Positions 7,378 through 18,925 of a DNA stretch of 64,000 nt are shown in pieces. Under the pieces are notes generated by a model. The model ran no database searches and had not been told where the DNA came from. It saw nothing but the letters and a program-made list of their open reading frames with translations. The DNA is from Rubricella aquisinus (GTDB lineage: Bacteria > Pseudomonadota > Alphaproteobacteria > Rhodobacterales > Rhodobacteraceae). How positions within the stretch are numbered: the stretch's first letter is position 1; each line of letters starts with the position of its first letter. Location of the stretch: positions 62,001 to 126,000 of the forward strand of contig NZ_JACIJS010000003.1 in the NCBI RefSeq assembly GCF_014199445.1. Reading direction: 5' to 3'. The position numbers were made by a program, and so were the translations under genes.

Positions 7378-8888
7378 CCGCACCCGCCATTGAGCTGAAA
7401 GGCATCTCCAAGAGCTTCGGCCCGGTTCATGCGAACAAGGACATTGACCTTAGGGTCGAGAAGGGGACGATCCACGGGATCATCGGGGAGAATGGCGCGG
7501 GCAAATCCACGCTGATGTCGATCCTCTATGGCTTCTATGAGGCGGATGCGGGCACGATTGCCGTCGATGGCACCGTGGTCAAAATCAAGAACTCCGATCA
7601 GGCCATCGCGCTCGGTATCGGGATGGTGCACCAGCATTTCATGCTCGTGGAGCCGTTCACGGTGCTGGAGAATATCATGCTCGGCGCTGAGGGCGGTGCG
7701 TTCCTCAACAAAGGGCGCGCGGCAGCCCGCAAGGAGCTTGAACGGCTGGAGCGGGAATTCGAGCTGCATGTCGATCTGGATGCCGTCGTGGATGACCTGC
7801 CCGTGGGCCTGCAACAGCGGGTGGAAATCCTCAAGGCGCTCTATCGGGGGGCCGAAATCCTGATCCTTGACGAACCCACGGGCGTGCTGACCCCTGACGA
7901 GGCCGACCACCTGTTCCGCATCCTTGGACAGCTAAAGGCGCAGGGAAAGACGGTGATGATGATCACCCACAAATTGCGGGAGATCATGGCGATCACCGAT
8001 GACGTGTCCGTCATGCGACAGGGCGAAATGGTCGCCACCCGCCAGACGGCGCATACCAGCGTGGATGAATTGGCCGAATTGATGGTGGGCCGTCATGTCC
8101 TGTTGCGCGTCGATAAGGGGCCAGCCAATCCCGGCGCGGTGAAACTCAGCGTATCGGGCCTGACGGTGGTGGATGAATTGGGTGTGACCCGGCTCAAGAA
8201 CGTCAGTTTCGATGTGCGGCAGGGGGAGATTGTGGGCATCGCGGGCGTGTCCGGCAACGGCCAGTCCGAATTGCTGGAGGCCATCGCCGGGATCGGCCCG
8301 ATTGCCAGCGGTGAGGTGCATCTGGATTGCGATGCGGAGGACACTCCGTGGCGCCCGCGCCCCGGCCTTGGCCATGTGCCGGAAGATCGGCACAAGATGG
8401 GCCTCGTGACCAAATTTCAGGCCCGCGAAAACACCATCCTCGGGTATCAGCGGGAGGCGAAATTCGGGCAGGGCATGTTCCTTGACCGCGCCGCGATCCT
8501 TGAGACAACCAAGGCAGAGATGGAACGCTATGACGTGCGCCCGCCTGACCCGTACCTCAAAGCCGCCAATTTCTCCGGCGGGAACCAGCAGAAAATCGTC
8601 ATCGCGCGCGAGATTGAGCAAGACCCCGATGTGCTGATCGTCGGCCAGCCCACGCGCGGCGTGGATGTGGGCGCGATCGAGGCGATCCATCGGCGGCTGA
8701 TCGAGTTGCGCGATAGCGGCAAGGCGATCCTGCTTGTGTCGGTCGAACTGGATGAGATCCGCGCCCTGAGCGACCGTATCCTCGTGATGTTCGCGGGCGA
8801 GATCATGGGCGAACTGCCCCCCACCGCGACAGAGCGTGAAGTGGGCCTGTTGATGAGCGGCGTACGCGCAGAGGAGGCAGCGGAATGA
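7374..8888 (+). CDS. Nucleoside ABC transporter ATPase (duplicated ABC domains)
   Basis: 504 residues with two ABC modules, as in the NupA/YufO and sugar RbsA-type ATPases. The first Walker A is GENGAGKST near residue 40, with Walker B ILILDEPTGVLT near 162. The second module has an altered P-loop (GVSGNGQSELLEAI), signature NFSGGNQQK near 402 and DVLIVGQPTRGVDVGA, where the D-E pair of Walker B is replaced by GQ. This pattern, in which the second site is probably non-hydrolytic, is usual in the family. It energises uptake through the two permeases encoded next and overlaps both neighbours by 4 nt. Confidence 0.92.
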   Translation: MTAPAIELKGISKSFGPVHANKDIDLRVEKGTIHGIIGENGAGKSTLMSILYGFYEADAGTIAVDGTVVKIKNSDQAIALGIGMVHQHFMLVEPFTVLENIMLGAEGGAFLNKGRAAARKELERLEREFELHVDLDAVVDDLPVGLQQRVEILKALYRGAEILILDEPTGVLTPDEADHLFRILGQLKAQGKTVMMITHKLREIMAITDDVSVMRQGEMVATRQTAHTSVDELAELMVGRHVLLRVDKGPANPGAVKLSVSGLTVVDELGVTRLKNVSFDVRQGEIVGIAGVSGNGQSELLEAIAGIGPIASGEVHLDCDAEDTPWRPRPGLGHVPEDRHKMGLVTKFQARENTILGYQREAKFGQGMFLDRAAILETTKAEMERYDVRPPDPYLKAANFSGGNQQKIVIAREIEQDPDVLIVGQPTRGVDVGAIEAIHRRLIELRDSGKAILLVSVELDEIRALSDRILVMFAGEIMGELPPTATEREVGLLMSGVRAEEAAE

Positions 8889-9973
8889 ACAAGCAACTTC
8901 CCGGTTGGGTCGATTTCGGCCTGTTGCCGATCCTCAACCTGCTCACCGCGTTTCTGATCGCGGGGCTTGTGGTCGTGGCCATCGGGGAAAACCCGCTGGA
9001 GGCCGTGGGGCATATCCTCTTTGGCGCCTTCGGCTATGGGGAGGGGATCGGCTACACGATCTTCTACACCACGAATTTCGTCTTTACGGGGCTGGCCGTG
9101 GCCGTGGCGTTCCATGCCTCCCAGTTCAATATTGGTGGCGAGGGGCAGGCCTATATCGGCGGGCTTGGCGTCGGGCTGGCCTGTCTGGCGCTTGATAGCA
9201 CACTGCCATGGTGGGGGATTTTGCCCTTTGCCATGCTGGGCGGGGCGCTGTTTGGCGGCATTTGGGGGGCGATCCCGGGATACCTCTATGCCAAACGCGG
9301 CGCGCATGTCGTGATCACCACGATCATGTTCAACTTCATCAGCTTTTCGCTGATGGTGTATGTGATCGTGAATTTCCTCAAGACACCGTCGAACATGGCC
9401 GTGCAATCGCGCACGTTCGAGCAATCGGCATGGCTGCCCAAGCTCACTTGGCTCGATGGTCTGGTGCCGGGGATCGCGGGCAGCCCGGCGAATGTGTCGG
9501 TGCTGGTGGCGCTGGCGGCCTGTGTGTTCGTCTATATCCTCATCTGGCGCACCAAGTTCGGGTATGAGGTGCGGACCTTTGGCGCGAACCCGGAGGCCGC
9601 GCGCTATGCCGGGATATCCACCACCCGCGTCGTGGTGATCGTGATGGCAATCTCCGGGGCGCTCGCGGGCCTGATGGCGCTCAATCCCGTGATGGGGGAG
9701 CAGAACCGCGTGTTCCTCGACATTCCGCAACAGGCCGGGTTTGTCGGCATCGCGGTGGCGCTGATGGGCCGCTCGCACCCCTTGTGGATCATCTTTGCAG
9801 CCCTTCTGTTCGGGATGCTCTATCAGGGTGGGGCCGAGCTTGCGTTTGAGATGCCAAGCATCAACCGCGACATGATCGTGGTCATTCAGGGCCTCGTGAT
9901 CCTGTTTGCGGGGGCGATGGAGTTCATGTTCCGACCCATGGTCGCCAAATTCTTTGCAGGGGAGGCCGCGTGA
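8885..9973 (+). CDS. Nucleoside ABC transporter permease 1
   Basis: 362 residues with about ten hydrophobic segments; BPD_transp_2 family as in NupP/YufP. The conserved block FNIGGEGQAYIGGLG (about 80-95) and the cytoplasmic loop EVRTFGANPEAARYAGIS (about 222-240) are the family landmarks, the latter resembling the ATPase-coupling EAA-like loop. The start ATG overlaps the ATPase stop (ATGA) and its stop overlaps the next permease start (TGATG). Inner membrane; forms a heterodimer with permease 2. Confidence 0.92.
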   Translation: MNKQLPGWVDFGLLPILNLLTAFLIAGLVVVAIGENPLEAVGHILFGAFGYGEGIGYTIFYTTNFVFTGLAVAVAFHASQFNIGGEGQAYIGGLGVGLACLALDSTLPWWGILPFAMLGGALFGGIWGAIPGYLYAKRGAHVVITTIMFNFISFSLMVYVIVNFLKTPSNMAVQSRTFEQSAWLPKLTWLDGLVPGIAGSPANVSVLVALAACVFVYILIWRTKFGYEVRTFGANPEAARYAGISTTRVVVIVMAISGALAGLMALNPVMGEQNRVFLDIPQQAGFVGIAVALMGRSHPLWIIFAALLFGMLYQGGAELAFEMPSINRDMIVVIQGLVILFAGAMEFMFRPMVAKFFAGEAA

Positions 9974-10938
9974 TGGATTTCGGGTTCTGGATATCCTTTT
10001 TCGACTCCACCCTGCGCAGTGCCACGCCCTTGCTCTTGGCCTGTCTTGCGGGCCTTTATTCTGAGCGGTCGGGCGTGTTCGATATCGGGCTTGAGGGCAA
10101 AATCCTCGCGTCTGCTTTTGCCGGGGCGGCGGCGGGCGTGCTGATTGGGGATGCGTATATCGCGCTCTTTATCGCGGTGATGGTGTCGGTGTTTTTCGCG
10201 CTGATCCACGGGGTCGCCTGCATCACCTTCCGGGGCAATCAGATCGTGTCTGGCGTGGCGATCAATTTCCTTGCCGCAGGCCTGACCGCCGTAATCGGCA
10301 ACGCGCTGTTCAGCATGGGCGGGCGCACGCCGCAAATCCCGGAGGACGGGCGGTTCCGTGAATTCCCGCTGTTCTTTGCCGATAGGCTGGAGGGCGTGCC
10401 AGTGATCGGGCCGCTCGCGGATGTGCTGCTGAACCAGCCGAGCTTTGTCTATATGGCGTTTCTGGCGGTGCCGTTCACATGGTATGTGTTGTTTCGCACC
10501 CGGTTTGGCCTGCGCCTGCGCGCGGTGGGTGAAAATCCGGCAGCGGTGGATACGGCGGGCATTTCCGTGATCCGGCTGCGCTATCAGGCGGTGATCTGTT
10601 GCGGCATCCTGTGCGGGCTTGCCGGGGCGACGCTGTCGATGGCGCTCAATGCGGGCTTTGTAAACAATATGAGCGCCGGGCGCGGGTTTATCGCGCTCGC
10701 AGCCCTCATTTTCGCGAAATGGCGGCCCGTGCAGGCAATGTTTGCGTGCCTGCTGTTCGGCTTTCTTGACGCGTCCGAGGCGCGGCTTCAGGGCCGCGAA
10801 TTGTGGCTGGTGGGTGAGGTGCCAGTGCAGTTCATTCAGGCGCTGCCCTATGTGCTTGTGGTCGTGCTGCTCGCGGGCTTCATCGGCAAGGCCCGCGCGC
10901 CCAAGGCGGGCGGTGTGGCTTACGTAAAGGAACGATAA
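9973..10938 (+). CDS. Nucleoside ABC transporter permease 2
   Basis: 321 residues, the NupQ/YufQ-type partner. It begins with an amphipathic stretch and a short TM, then SGVFDIGLEGKILASAFAG (the membrane glycine/glutamate block shared with permease 1). The coupling loop is GLRLRAVGENPAAVDTAGIS at about 178-197. The ATG at 9973 overlaps the previous stop; a GTG at 9970 is also in frame. The stop shares one base with the cdd start. Function by family and context. Confidence 0.92.
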   Translation: MDFGFWISFFDSTLRSATPLLLACLAGLYSERSGVFDIGLEGKILASAFAGAAAGVLIGDAYIALFIAVMVSVFFALIHGVACITFRGNQIVSGVAINFLAAGLTAVIGNALFSMGGRTPQIPEDGRFREFPLFFADRLEGVPVIGPLADVLLNQPSFVYMAFLAVPFTWYVLFRTRFGLRLRAVGENPAAVDTAGISVIRLRYQAVICCGILCGLAGATLSMALNAGFVNNMSAGRGFIALAALIFAKWRPVQAMFACLLFGFLDASEARLQGRELWLVGEVPVQFIQALPYVLVVVLLAGFIGKARAPKAGGVAYVKER

Positions 10939-11324
10939 TGGATGATCTGATCCAAGCGGCAAAGGCGGCGCAGGCCAATGCCTATGCCAAGTATTCCGAT
11001 TTTCAGGTCGGGGCCGCGATCCGCACGGATGCGGGCGTATTCGCTGGCTGTAACGTGGAAAACGTGGCCTACCCGGAGGGCACCTGTGCCGAGGCAGGTG
11101 CGATTGCTGCGATGGCCGCAGCGGGCGGGCGCCAGATCACCGAAGTCGTCGTGATCGCCTCCTCCGAGATGCCCGTGACCCCCTGTGGCGGCTGCCGTCA
11201 AAAGATTGCGGAATTCGCAGGGCCGGGCGCGCGTGTCACGATGATGGGCAGTACGGGAAAATCCCAACAGACCACCGTCGCCGAATTGCTGCCCGGTGCG
11301 TTCAGTCAGGAGCACATGGAATGA
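10938..11324 (+). CDS. cdd: Cytidine deaminase
   Basis: 128 residues, the short tetrameric type. Zinc ligands are C50 (with the proton-shuttle E52 in TCAEAGA), C83 and C86 (PCGGCRQ); CNVENVAYPEG at 38-48 is the substrate block. It converts cytidine and deoxycytidine to uridine and deoxyuridine in the cytoplasm, so that imported pyrimidine nucleosides can be split by the thymidine phosphorylase encoded downstream. It shares a base with the preceding permease and 4 nt with the phosphorylase gene that follows. Confidence 0.95.
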   Translation: MDDLIQAAKAAQANAYAKYSDFQVGAAIRTDAGVFAGCNVENVAYPEGTCAEAGAIAAMAAAGGRQITEVVVIASSEMPVTPCGGCRQKIAEFAGPGARVTMMGSTGKSQQTTVAELLPGAFSQEHME

Positions 11325-12112
11325 GTGCGCTAGAAGAGATCCGCAATCGCGCGGGCGACGCCCCGATTGAGATGGGTATGATCCTTGGCTCCGGCCTTGG
11401 CAGCCTTGCCGACACGCTGGAGGACGCGGTGAGCATCCCCTTTGGCGCGTTGGACGGAATGCCGGTGTCCGGCGTGTCGGGCCACGCAGGCGCGGTTGTC
11501 GTTGGCACCATGGAAGGGCGGCGCATCGCGATCCTGTCGGGCCGGGTACATTACTATGAGCAAGGCAACGCGAAGGTGATGCAACCTGCCATCCAGTTGC
11601 TGAAAGGTATGGGGGCAGAGAGCCTCTTGCTCACCAACGCCGCTGGCTCCACCCGGATGGACCTGCCGCCGCAATCGCTGATGCTGATCACCGATCACAT
11701 CAACTATTCGGGCATGAACCCTTTGATCGGTGACCCGGAGGATGCGCGTTTCGTCAATATGGTCGATGCCTATGACCCTGACCTGCGCGCGCGGTTGCGC
11801 CGCGCGGCGGGGGCGTCGGGTGTGGACCTGAAAGAGGGCGTTTATGCGTGGTTCTCCGGCCCGTCATTCGAGACCCCGGCGGAGGTGAAGATGATTGGGA
11901 TGCTCGGGGCCGATGCGGTTGGCATGTCCACCGTGCCCGAGACGATCCTTGCCCGCCGTATCGGGCTCAAGGTCGCGGCGGTCAGCCTCATCACCAATCT
12001 GGGCGCGGGCCTGTCCGGCGAGGCGCTCAGCCATGACGAGACGAAAACCGAATCCGCGAAAGCGAAAGAGACCTTTAGCGCCCTGATCCGGGCCTATGTG
12101 AAAGGCGAATGA
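11321..12112 (+). CDS. punA: Purine nucleoside phosphorylase (trimeric type)
   Basis: 263 residues, matching the trimeric PNP/MTAP family in length. Blocks seen: ILGSGLGSLAD (phosphate site), GHAGAVVVG, RVHYYEQGN, TNAAGSTR and GPSFETPAEVKM near residue 185. It would cleave inosine and guanosine (and deoxy forms) with phosphate to base plus (deoxy)ribose-1-phosphate. The bases can go to the purine-catabolic genes further along the window, the pentose phosphate to deoB and deoC. Joined by ATGA overlap to cdd and directly abutting deoC. Confidence 0.92.
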   Translation: MSALEEIRNRAGDAPIEMGMILGSGLGSLADTLEDAVSIPFGALDGMPVSGVSGHAGAVVVGTMEGRRIAILSGRVHYYEQGNAKVMQPAIQLLKGMGAESLLLTNAAGSTRMDLPPQSLMLITDHINYSGMNPLIGDPEDARFVNMVDAYDPDLRARLRRAAGASGVDLKEGVYAWFSGPSFETPAEVKMIGMLGADAVGMSTVPETILARRIGLKVAAVSLITNLGAGLSGEALSHDETKTESAKAKETFSALIRAYVKGE

Positions 12113-12871
12113 ATGGAATTGCGTGACGCGGCGGCGATGGGCCTTGCCTGTCTGGACCTGACGAACCTCAATGATGACTGCACGGAGGAGGACGTGTTCG
12201 CGCTGTGTGAACGCGCGCTGACCCCACATGGCAACACGGCGGCGGTGTGTATCTGGCCGCGGTTCGTGAAGGCCGCACGCTCCAAGTTGCGCACGACAGG
12301 CGTGCGGGTTGCCACGGTCGTGAATTTCCCTAGCGGGATGGAAGCGATCGAGGGCGTGATCGACATGACGCGGCAGGCGGTCGCCGATGGCGCGGATGAA
12401 ATCGACCTTGTCGTGCCGTACCCTTTGTTGATGGAGGGACAGACCCACCAGATCACCGCCGCGACCGCCCGCGTGAAAGAGGCCGCAGGGCAAGCGCGCG
12501 TCAAAACGATCTTAGAGACGGGCGTTCTGGGTGAAGCGGAGTTGATCCGCGCGGCGGCAGAAGAAGCCCTGGAGGGCGGGGCCGATTTCCTCAAGACCTC
12601 AACCGGGAAAGTGTCGGTCAACGCGACCTTGCAGGCCGCGCGCATTCTGTTGGAGGCGATCCGCGACAGCGGTGATCCGGTGGGTCTGAAACCCGCAGGT
12701 GGCATCCGCACGACGGAGGACGCGGCGGCCTATCTCGACCTATGTGCGGAGATCATGGGAGAGGATTGGGTCAGCCCGACGACCTTCCGCATCGGGGCAA
12801 GCGGGGTTTTGAGCGCGTTTCTGGCCACGCTTGACGGCAACGCGGCCCCGACCGTCGGGAGCGGCTACTGA
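12113..12871 (+). CDS. deoC: Deoxyribose-phosphate aldolase
   Basis: 252 residues. The Schiff-base lysine is K161 in FLKTSTGK, and the second lysine K131 lies in RVKTILETG. The VCIWPRFV block near 45-52 matches the family VC-YPRFV. The enzyme splits deoxyribose-5-phosphate into acetaldehyde and glyceraldehyde-3-phosphate. The ATG follows the punA stop without a gap and the stop shares its last base with the deoA start, so it is part of one polycistron. Confidence 0.95.
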   Translation: MELRDAAAMGLACLDLTNLNDDCTEEDVFALCERALTPHGNTAAVCIWPRFVKAARSKLRTTGVRVATVVNFPSGMEAIEGVIDMTRQAVADGADEIDLVVPYPLLMEGQTHQITAATARVKEAAGQARVKTILETGVLGEAELIRAAAEEALEGGADFLKTSTGKVSVNATLQAARILLEAIRDSGDPVGLKPAGGIRTTEDAAAYLDLCAEIMGEDWVSPTTFRIGASGVLSAFLATLDGNAAPTVGSGY

Positions 12872-14178
12872 TGCTGCCGCAGGAGGTCATCGTCAAGAAA
12901 CGCGATGGGGAGCGGCTGACACCCGATGAGGTGCGCTTCTTCATTCAGGGCCTGACGGATGAGAGCATCACGGAGGGGCAGGTCGGTGCCATGGCCATGG
13001 CGATCCTTCTCAACGGGATGCTGATGGATGAACGCGTCGCGATGACAGAGGCGATGCGCGACAGCGGCACCGTGCTGAAATGGGATCTCGACGGCCCGGT
13101 GATCGACAAGCATTCGACAGGCGGCGTGGGCGATAACGTGTCCCTGATGCTGGCGCCAGCGCTTGCGGCCTGTGGGGCCTATGTGCCGATGATCTCTGGC
13201 CGGGGGTTGGGGCATACGGGCGGGACGCTCGATAAATTCGACAGCATTCCGGGATACCGCACCCAGCCCGATCTGGACCTGCTCTATAAAGTCACGAAAG
13301 AGGTCGGTTGCGCGATCATTGGTCAAACCCCCGATATCGCGCCCGCCGACAAACGGTTCTACGGCATCCGCGATGTGACCGGGACGGTGGAAAGCATCGA
13401 CCTGATCACCGCGTCTATTCTGTCCAAAAAGCTGGCGGCGGGGCTGGATGCGCTGGTGCTGGATGTGAAGGTCGGCACGGGGGCGTTCATGGCAACGCCC
13501 GAGGATGCGGACGGGCTTGCGCGCTCCTTGGTGGAGGTCGCGAATGGCGCGGGCTGCAACACCTCCGCGCTGATCACCGATATGAACGAGCCATTGGCAA
13601 CGGCAGCAGGCAATGCGCTTGAGGTGGCGAATGCCGCGTCCTTCCTGCTGATGGAGGACATAGACCCGCGCCTATGGGACGTGACGGTCGCGCTGGGCGG
13701 GGAGGCGCTCTACCTCTCCGGCATCGAAGCCTCGGCGCAGGAGGGCCGCGCGAAGATGGAAGCCGCCTTCCGCTCCGGCGCGGCGGCGGAACGGTTCGAC
13801 AAGATGGTGGCGGCCCTTGGCGGCCCGGTCGGGTTCCTTGATGATTTCGAGCGGCACCTCGCTGTTGCCCCGGTCAAGCGGGATATTCATGCCGAAAGGC
13901 CCGGTTACGTCACCCGGATTGACACGCGCGGCGTGGGGCTCACGGTGGTGGAGCTTGGCGGTGGGCGCGTGCGCGCCGCTGATCCGATTGATTATTCGGT
14001 GGGTCTCGACATGCTGGCCGGGCGCGGGGCGCTCGTCGATGAGGAAGCCCCCATCGCGCGCATCCATGCCAAATCCGAAGCCGACGCTGACCGCGCGGAG
14101 GCGCGCCTGCGCCAAGCCTACCGAATCGAGGATCAGCCGAAGCCCGATTATCCGACCCTCAAGGGGAGGATCGGCTGA
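12871..14178 (+). CDS. deoA: Thymidine phosphorylase
   Basis: 435 residues, the length of E. coli DeoA. The phosphate-binding loop reads [10 protein letters not shown] near 83-92, followed by [17 protein letters not shown], the classical signature of pyrimidine nucleoside phosphorylases. The C-terminal PYNP domain ([18 protein letters not shown]) is intact. It cleaves thymidine and deoxyuridine to base plus deoxyribose-1-phosphate, feeding deoB and deoC; released uracil can be salvaged by upp at the end of the operon. Confidence 0.95.
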   Translation: MLPQEVIVKKRDGERLTPDEVRFFIQGLTDESITEGQVGAMAMAILLNGMLMDERVAMTEAMRDSGTVLKWDLDGPVIDKHSTGGVGDNVSLMLAPALAACGAYVPMISGRGLGHTGGTLDKFDSIPGYRTQPDLDLLYKVTKEVGCAIIGQTPDIAPADKRFYGIRDVTGTVESIDLITASILSKKLAAGLDALVLDVKVGTGAFMATPEDADGLARSLVEVANGAGCNTSALITDMNEPLATAAGNALEVANAASFLLMEDIDPRLWDVTVALGGEALYLSGIEASAQEGRAKMEAAFRSGAAAERFDKMVAALGGPVGFLDDFERHLAVAPVKRDIHAERPGYVTRIDTRGVGLTVVELGGGRVRAADPIDYSVGLDMLAGRGALVDEEAPIARIHAKSEADADRAEARLRQAYRIEDQPKPDYPTLKGRIG

Positions 14179-15368
14179 TGGCGCGCGCCTTCCTGCTCGT
14201 GATGGATTCGGTTGGCTGCGGTGGTGCACCGGATGCCGCGCAATTCGGTGATGAGGGGGCTAATACGCTTGGCCACATTGCTGCTGCGTGTTCGGCTGGG
14301 CAGGCGGAGGAGGGCCGATCCGGCCCCTTGATGACCCCAAATCTTGATGCGCTGGGCTTGCGGCACGCGATGGCCTTGGCCATTGACGGGGTATGCCCCA
14401 GCGCCCCAACGCAGGGCCGCTGGACCGCCGCGACGGAGGTCAGCCAAGGCAAGGACACGCCGTCAGGCCATTGGGAACTCGCGGGCGTGCCTGTGCCATG
14501 GGACTGGCACTATTTCCCAACCACGATCCCGGCATTCCCGGAGGATTTGACCGCACAAATCTTGGAACGCACGGGCCTGCCGGGGATCCTCGCGAACAAG
14601 CATTCCTCGGGCGTGCCAGTGATGAATGAGTATGGGGAGGAGCATCTGCGGACCGGGATGCCGATCTGCTATACCTCCGTGGACAGCGTGTTCCAGATTG
14701 CGGCTCATGAGGAGGCATTCGGGCTGGAGCGGCTCTACGATGTGTGCCGAACGGTGGCCGAACTGGTGCATCCGATGCGCGTGGGCCGGGTGATCGCACG
14801 CCCGTTCGTGGGTACGCCGGGGGATTTCAGACGCACCCCGAACCGCCGCGATTTCGCGATCAACCCGCCTGAGCCGACCCTGTGCGACCGGGTGGTCGCG
14901 GCTGGCGGGCGCACGCTCGCCGTGGGCAAGATCGGGGATATTTTCGCGCATCAGGGCATCACGGAGGTGTTCAAGGCCAAGGATGACATGGGCCTTGTCG
15001 ATCAGGCCGTGCGCCTGATGGAGGAGGCGCGCGATGGTGATTTCGTGTTCGCCAATTATGTCGAGTTTGACAGCCTATATGGGCATCAGCGCGACGTGTC
15101 GGGCTATGCCCGCGCGCTGGAGACATTTGACGCGCGCCTGCCGGAGATCACGGGCCGGATGCGTGAGGGCGATATGCTCATCATCACGGCCGATCACGGC
15201 AATGACCCCACATGGCGCGGCACCGATCACACGCGGGAACGGGTGCCGGTGCTGATCGCGGGGCAGGGCGCGGGTGGGCTGCCACTTTGCGGGTTTGCCG
15301 ATGTGGGGGAAACACTGGCCGCGCATCTGGGCCTTGCCCCCGGTGCCCATGGAAAGAGCATCCTATGA
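14178..15368 (+). CDS. deoB: Phosphopentomutase
   Basis: 396 residues, alkaline-phosphatase superfamily. The N-terminal metal site is [12 protein letters not shown] at about 9-20, followed by GANTLGHIA; the second metal site is [19 protein letters not shown] near 335. It moves phosphate from C1 to C5 of (deoxy)ribose, linking the two phosphorylases to deoC and the pentose phosphate pathway. It shares a base with deoA and overlaps the adenosine deaminase gene by 4 nt. Confidence 0.95.
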   Translation: MARAFLLVMDSVGCGGAPDAAQFGDEGANTLGHIAAACSAGQAEEGRSGPLMTPNLDALGLRHAMALAIDGVCPSAPTQGRWTAATEVSQGKDTPSGHWELAGVPVPWDWHYFPTTIPAFPEDLTAQILERTGLPGILANKHSSGVPVMNEYGEEHLRTGMPICYTSVDSVFQIAAHEEAFGLERLYDVCRTVAELVHPMRVGRVIARPFVGTPGDFRRTPNRRDFAINPPEPTLCDRVVAAGGRTLAVGKIGDIFAHQGITEVFKAKDDMGLVDQAVRLMEEARDGDFVFANYVEFDSLYGHQRDVSGYARALETFDARLPEITGRMREGDMLIITADHGNDPTWRGTDHTRERVPVLIAGQGAGGLPLCGFADVGETLAAHLGLAPGAHGKSIL

Positions 15369-16348
15369 ACTGGCAAACCCTGCCCAAAACCGAGCTGCAC
15401 CTGCATCTGGAGGGCGCGGCCCCGCCCGCTTTCATTCAGGAACTGGCGGTAGAGCAGGGGGTGGAGTTGAACGGCGTGTTCGATGCGTTTGGCAAATACC
15501 AATGGACGGATTTCGCCGAGTTTCTGGACTGCTACACCCGCGCCTGCACGGTCTTGAACTCCCCCGATGCGTTCCGCCGATTGGCGGAGGCGGTGTTGCG
15601 GCAGAGTGCTGAACACGGTGTCATCTACACGGAGATTTTCATTTCGCCTGACTTTTGCGGTGGCGGCGATCCGGTGGCATGGCAAGAGTACCTTGCGGCA
15701 CTGGATGAGGGGGCCGATGCGGTCCCCGAGGTGGAGTGCCGCTGGATTGCGACCGCTATTCGTCATCTGGGGCCAGCGAAAGCGATCCGCGACGCGCGGA
15801 TCACGGCTGACAGTGTGGGCGGTCGCCTGACCGGGTTCGGCATGGGCGGGGAGGAGCGATACCTTACAGCCGCCGATTTCGCACCAGCCTTCGCGATTGC
15901 GGGTGAGGCAGGGCTTGGCCTGACCTCCCATGCGGGGGAGGTCGTGGGGCCGGAGAGCGTGCGCGACACGCTGGATCATCTGGGCGTGACCCGGATCGGC
16001 CACGGCGTGCGCAGCATCGAGGACACGGATCTGGTGTCGCGGCTGGTGGCCGAAGGGATCACGCTGGAGGTGAACCCCGGCTCCAATATCGCTCTGTCCG
16101 TCTATGATGATTGGGCCGATCATTCGGTCGCGCGATTGCGCGATGCAGGGGTGAAAGTGACCCTCTCGACCGATGATCCGCCCTATTTCCACACCACGAT
16201 GACCCATGAATACGAGATGATGAACCGGGTGTTCGGCTGGACCCGCGCGGATTTCGATGCCGCCAACAGGCTGGCCATGGAGGCCGCCTTTTGCGACGAT
16301 GCGACACGCACCCGCCTGATGACCCAATTTACGGAGACCGCCCCATGA
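15365..16348 (+). CDS. add: Adenosine deaminase
   Basis: 327 residues. Metal ligands H12 and H14 lie in ELHLHLEGA, with the catalytic block SHAGEV near 197, HGVRSIED, and STDDPPYF near 280. It makes inosine from adenosine (and the deoxy forms) for the phosphorylase encoded upstream. The true start is the ATG at 15365, overlapping the deoB stop; a longer frame from 15212 is a shadow of deoB. Some short bacterial members act on adenine instead, but the operon favours the nucleoside. Confidence 0.9.
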   Translation: MNWQTLPKTELHLHLEGAAPPAFIQELAVEQGVELNGVFDAFGKYQWTDFAEFLDCYTRACTVLNSPDAFRRLAEAVLRQSAEHGVIYTEIFISPDFCGGGDPVAWQEYLAALDEGADAVPEVECRWIATAIRHLGPAKAIRDARITADSVGGRLTGFGMGGEERYLTAADFAPAFAIAGEAGLGLTSHAGEVVGPESVRDTLDHLGVTRIGHGVRSIEDTDLVSRLVAEGITLEVNPGSNIALSVYDDWADHSVARLRDAGVKVTLSTDDPPYFHTTMTHEYEMMNRVFGWTRADFDAANRLAMEAAFCDDATRTRLMTQFTETAP

Positions 16349-16980
16349 CCACCCCACATCTGACCGTTGTCGATCACCCGCTGGTGCAGCACAAACTCAC
16401 CCTGATGCGGGAGCGCGACACGCCCACGGCAGTGTTTCGCCAGCTGTTGCGGGAGATATCGCACCTCTTGGCCTATGAGGTGACGCGCGATCTGCCGCTG
16501 ACGACCAAGGTGATCGACACGCCTCTGCAGGAGATGGAAGCCCCGACGCTGAAGGGCAAGAAGCTCGCGCTGATCTCGATCCTGCGGGCGGGCAACGGGC
16601 TGCTTGATGGGGTGATGGAACTGATCCCATCGGCACGGGTCGGGTTTGTCGGGCTTTACCGGGATGAGGAAACGCTCCAGCCAGTGCAATACTACTACAA
16701 GGTGCCGGGAGAGATGGGGGACCGGCGCGTGATCGCGGTGGACCCGATGCTGGCCACGGGCAATTCCTCTGCCGCGGCGATTGATCTGTTGAAGAAATCG
16801 GGGGCCAAAGACATCCGTTTCATGTGCCTTCTGGCCGCCCCGGAAGGGATCGCGCGGATGAAAGAGGCCCATCCTGATGTGCCCATCGTGACGGCAGCGG
16901 TGGATGAGCGGCTCAACGACGTTGGCTATATCATCCCCGGTCTCGGCGATGCGGGCGACCGGATGTTCGGCACGAAATAG
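16345..16980 (+). CDS. upp: Uracil phosphoribosyltransferase
   Basis: 211 residues, standard for Upp. The PRPP loop is [16 protein letters not shown] near 130; the C-terminal uracil site is [18 protein letters not shown]. It converts uracil released by the phosphorylase to UMP. The ATG at 16345 overlaps the add stop (ATGA); the in-frame start at 16291 lies inside add. This is the last gene of the contiguous overlap chain that begins at 6955. Confidence 0.95.
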   Translation: MTTPHLTVVDHPLVQHKLTLMRERDTPTAVFRQLLREISHLLAYEVTRDLPLTTKVIDTPLQEMEAPTLKGKKLALISILRAGNGLLDGVMELIPSARVGFVGLYRDEETLQPVQYYYKVPGEMGDRRVIAVDPMLATGNSSAAAIDLLKKSGAKDIRFMCLLAAPEGIARMKEAHPDVPIVTAAVDERLNDVGYIIPGLGDAGDRMFGTK

Positions 16981-17042
16981 CGCTCCCGCACGTCGCTGCG
17001 CTCCCTTTGGGCCGGTGCTGGCGCACCGGAAAGAGGTCTTAT

Positions 17043-17074
17043 ACCTCCGGCGGGGCATATTTGGAGAAAGTGAA
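17043..17074 (+). repeat. Dispersed Rhodobacterales-type hairpin repeat, copy 1
   Basis: ACCTCCGGCGGGGCATATTT followed by GGAGAAAGTGAA, a diverged copy of the element also seen at 22049, 36677 and 62378. Its tail ends exactly at the ATG of the next gene and provides the Shine-Dalgarno sequence GGAGAAAG. Confidence 0.7.
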
Positions 17075-18406
<1,332 letters not shown>

Positions 18407-18480
18407 GGCGCCTGTGTCTTAGAGATCACTGAACAATTTGGTTCCCTATCGCGCCAGTGAAAAGCGACCTCACTCGAAAC

Positions 18481-18681
18481 TCATCGTTCCGCCTCAATTT
18501 GCCTTAACATCCCGGACCAAAACGGATCAGCATTATTCGTCTGATATTCAACTCCAAGGACGACGTTGTGGTAATACTTAATAGTATGGATGGGAAGCGG
18601 ATAGGCAGAGCCATGCCTTGCCGCAAACCGGCGCTCTGCCCATGAAGTGGGATCCCTAAAAACGGTAATTAAATATTCCAT
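18481..18681 (-). pseudogene. Fragment of an unknown protein
   Basis: A 66-codon frame from an internal ATG to a TGA (EYLITVFRDPTSWAERRFA ... SGMLRQIEAER). The same frame stays open upstream for about 28 more codons (IQYFAKAKFQFDRQNQH) to a stop near 18766 without any usual start codon. It therefore looks like the 3' end of a gene whose 5' end has been lost or frameshifted. No ribosome site precedes the ATG. I do not recognise the family. Confidence 0.4.
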
Positions 18682-18802
18682 GTGTTGATTTTGACGGTCG
18701 AATTGAAATTTCGCCTTCGCGAAATACTGTATGCATTTATCTCGTCTCGGAGAAGGGATATCTCTTTACGCCTACCATAAAAAAATATTAATCGAACTAA
18801 TT

Positions 18803-18925
18803 TTATCTTACCAGAAAGAGCTGATCGCGTTTAGCAGCGGATTGACTTTCTGTACAGCCAGGCAGCCAAATAAATGCGAGATAGGCGATTGTCAGAAGCA
18901 TAATCTTTTTTAGAGATATCGGCAT
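18803..18925 (-). CDS. Tiny putative lipoprotein (40 aa)
   Basis: A 40-codon frame beginning MPISLKKIMLLTIAYLAFIW and continuing LPGCTESQS to a TAA. It has the three parts of a lipoprotein signal: basic N-region (KK), a hydrophobic core of about 14 residues, and a lipobox LPGC ending at C24. The mature part is only 17 residues, which may mean a small exported lipoprotein such as an entericidin-like peptide, or the surviving 5' end of a longer gene whose frame is broken just downstream. A modest ribosome site (GGGAA) precedes the ATG. Confidence 0.45.
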   Translation of the reverse strand: MPISLKKIMLLTIAYLAFIWLPGCTESQSAAKRDQLFLVR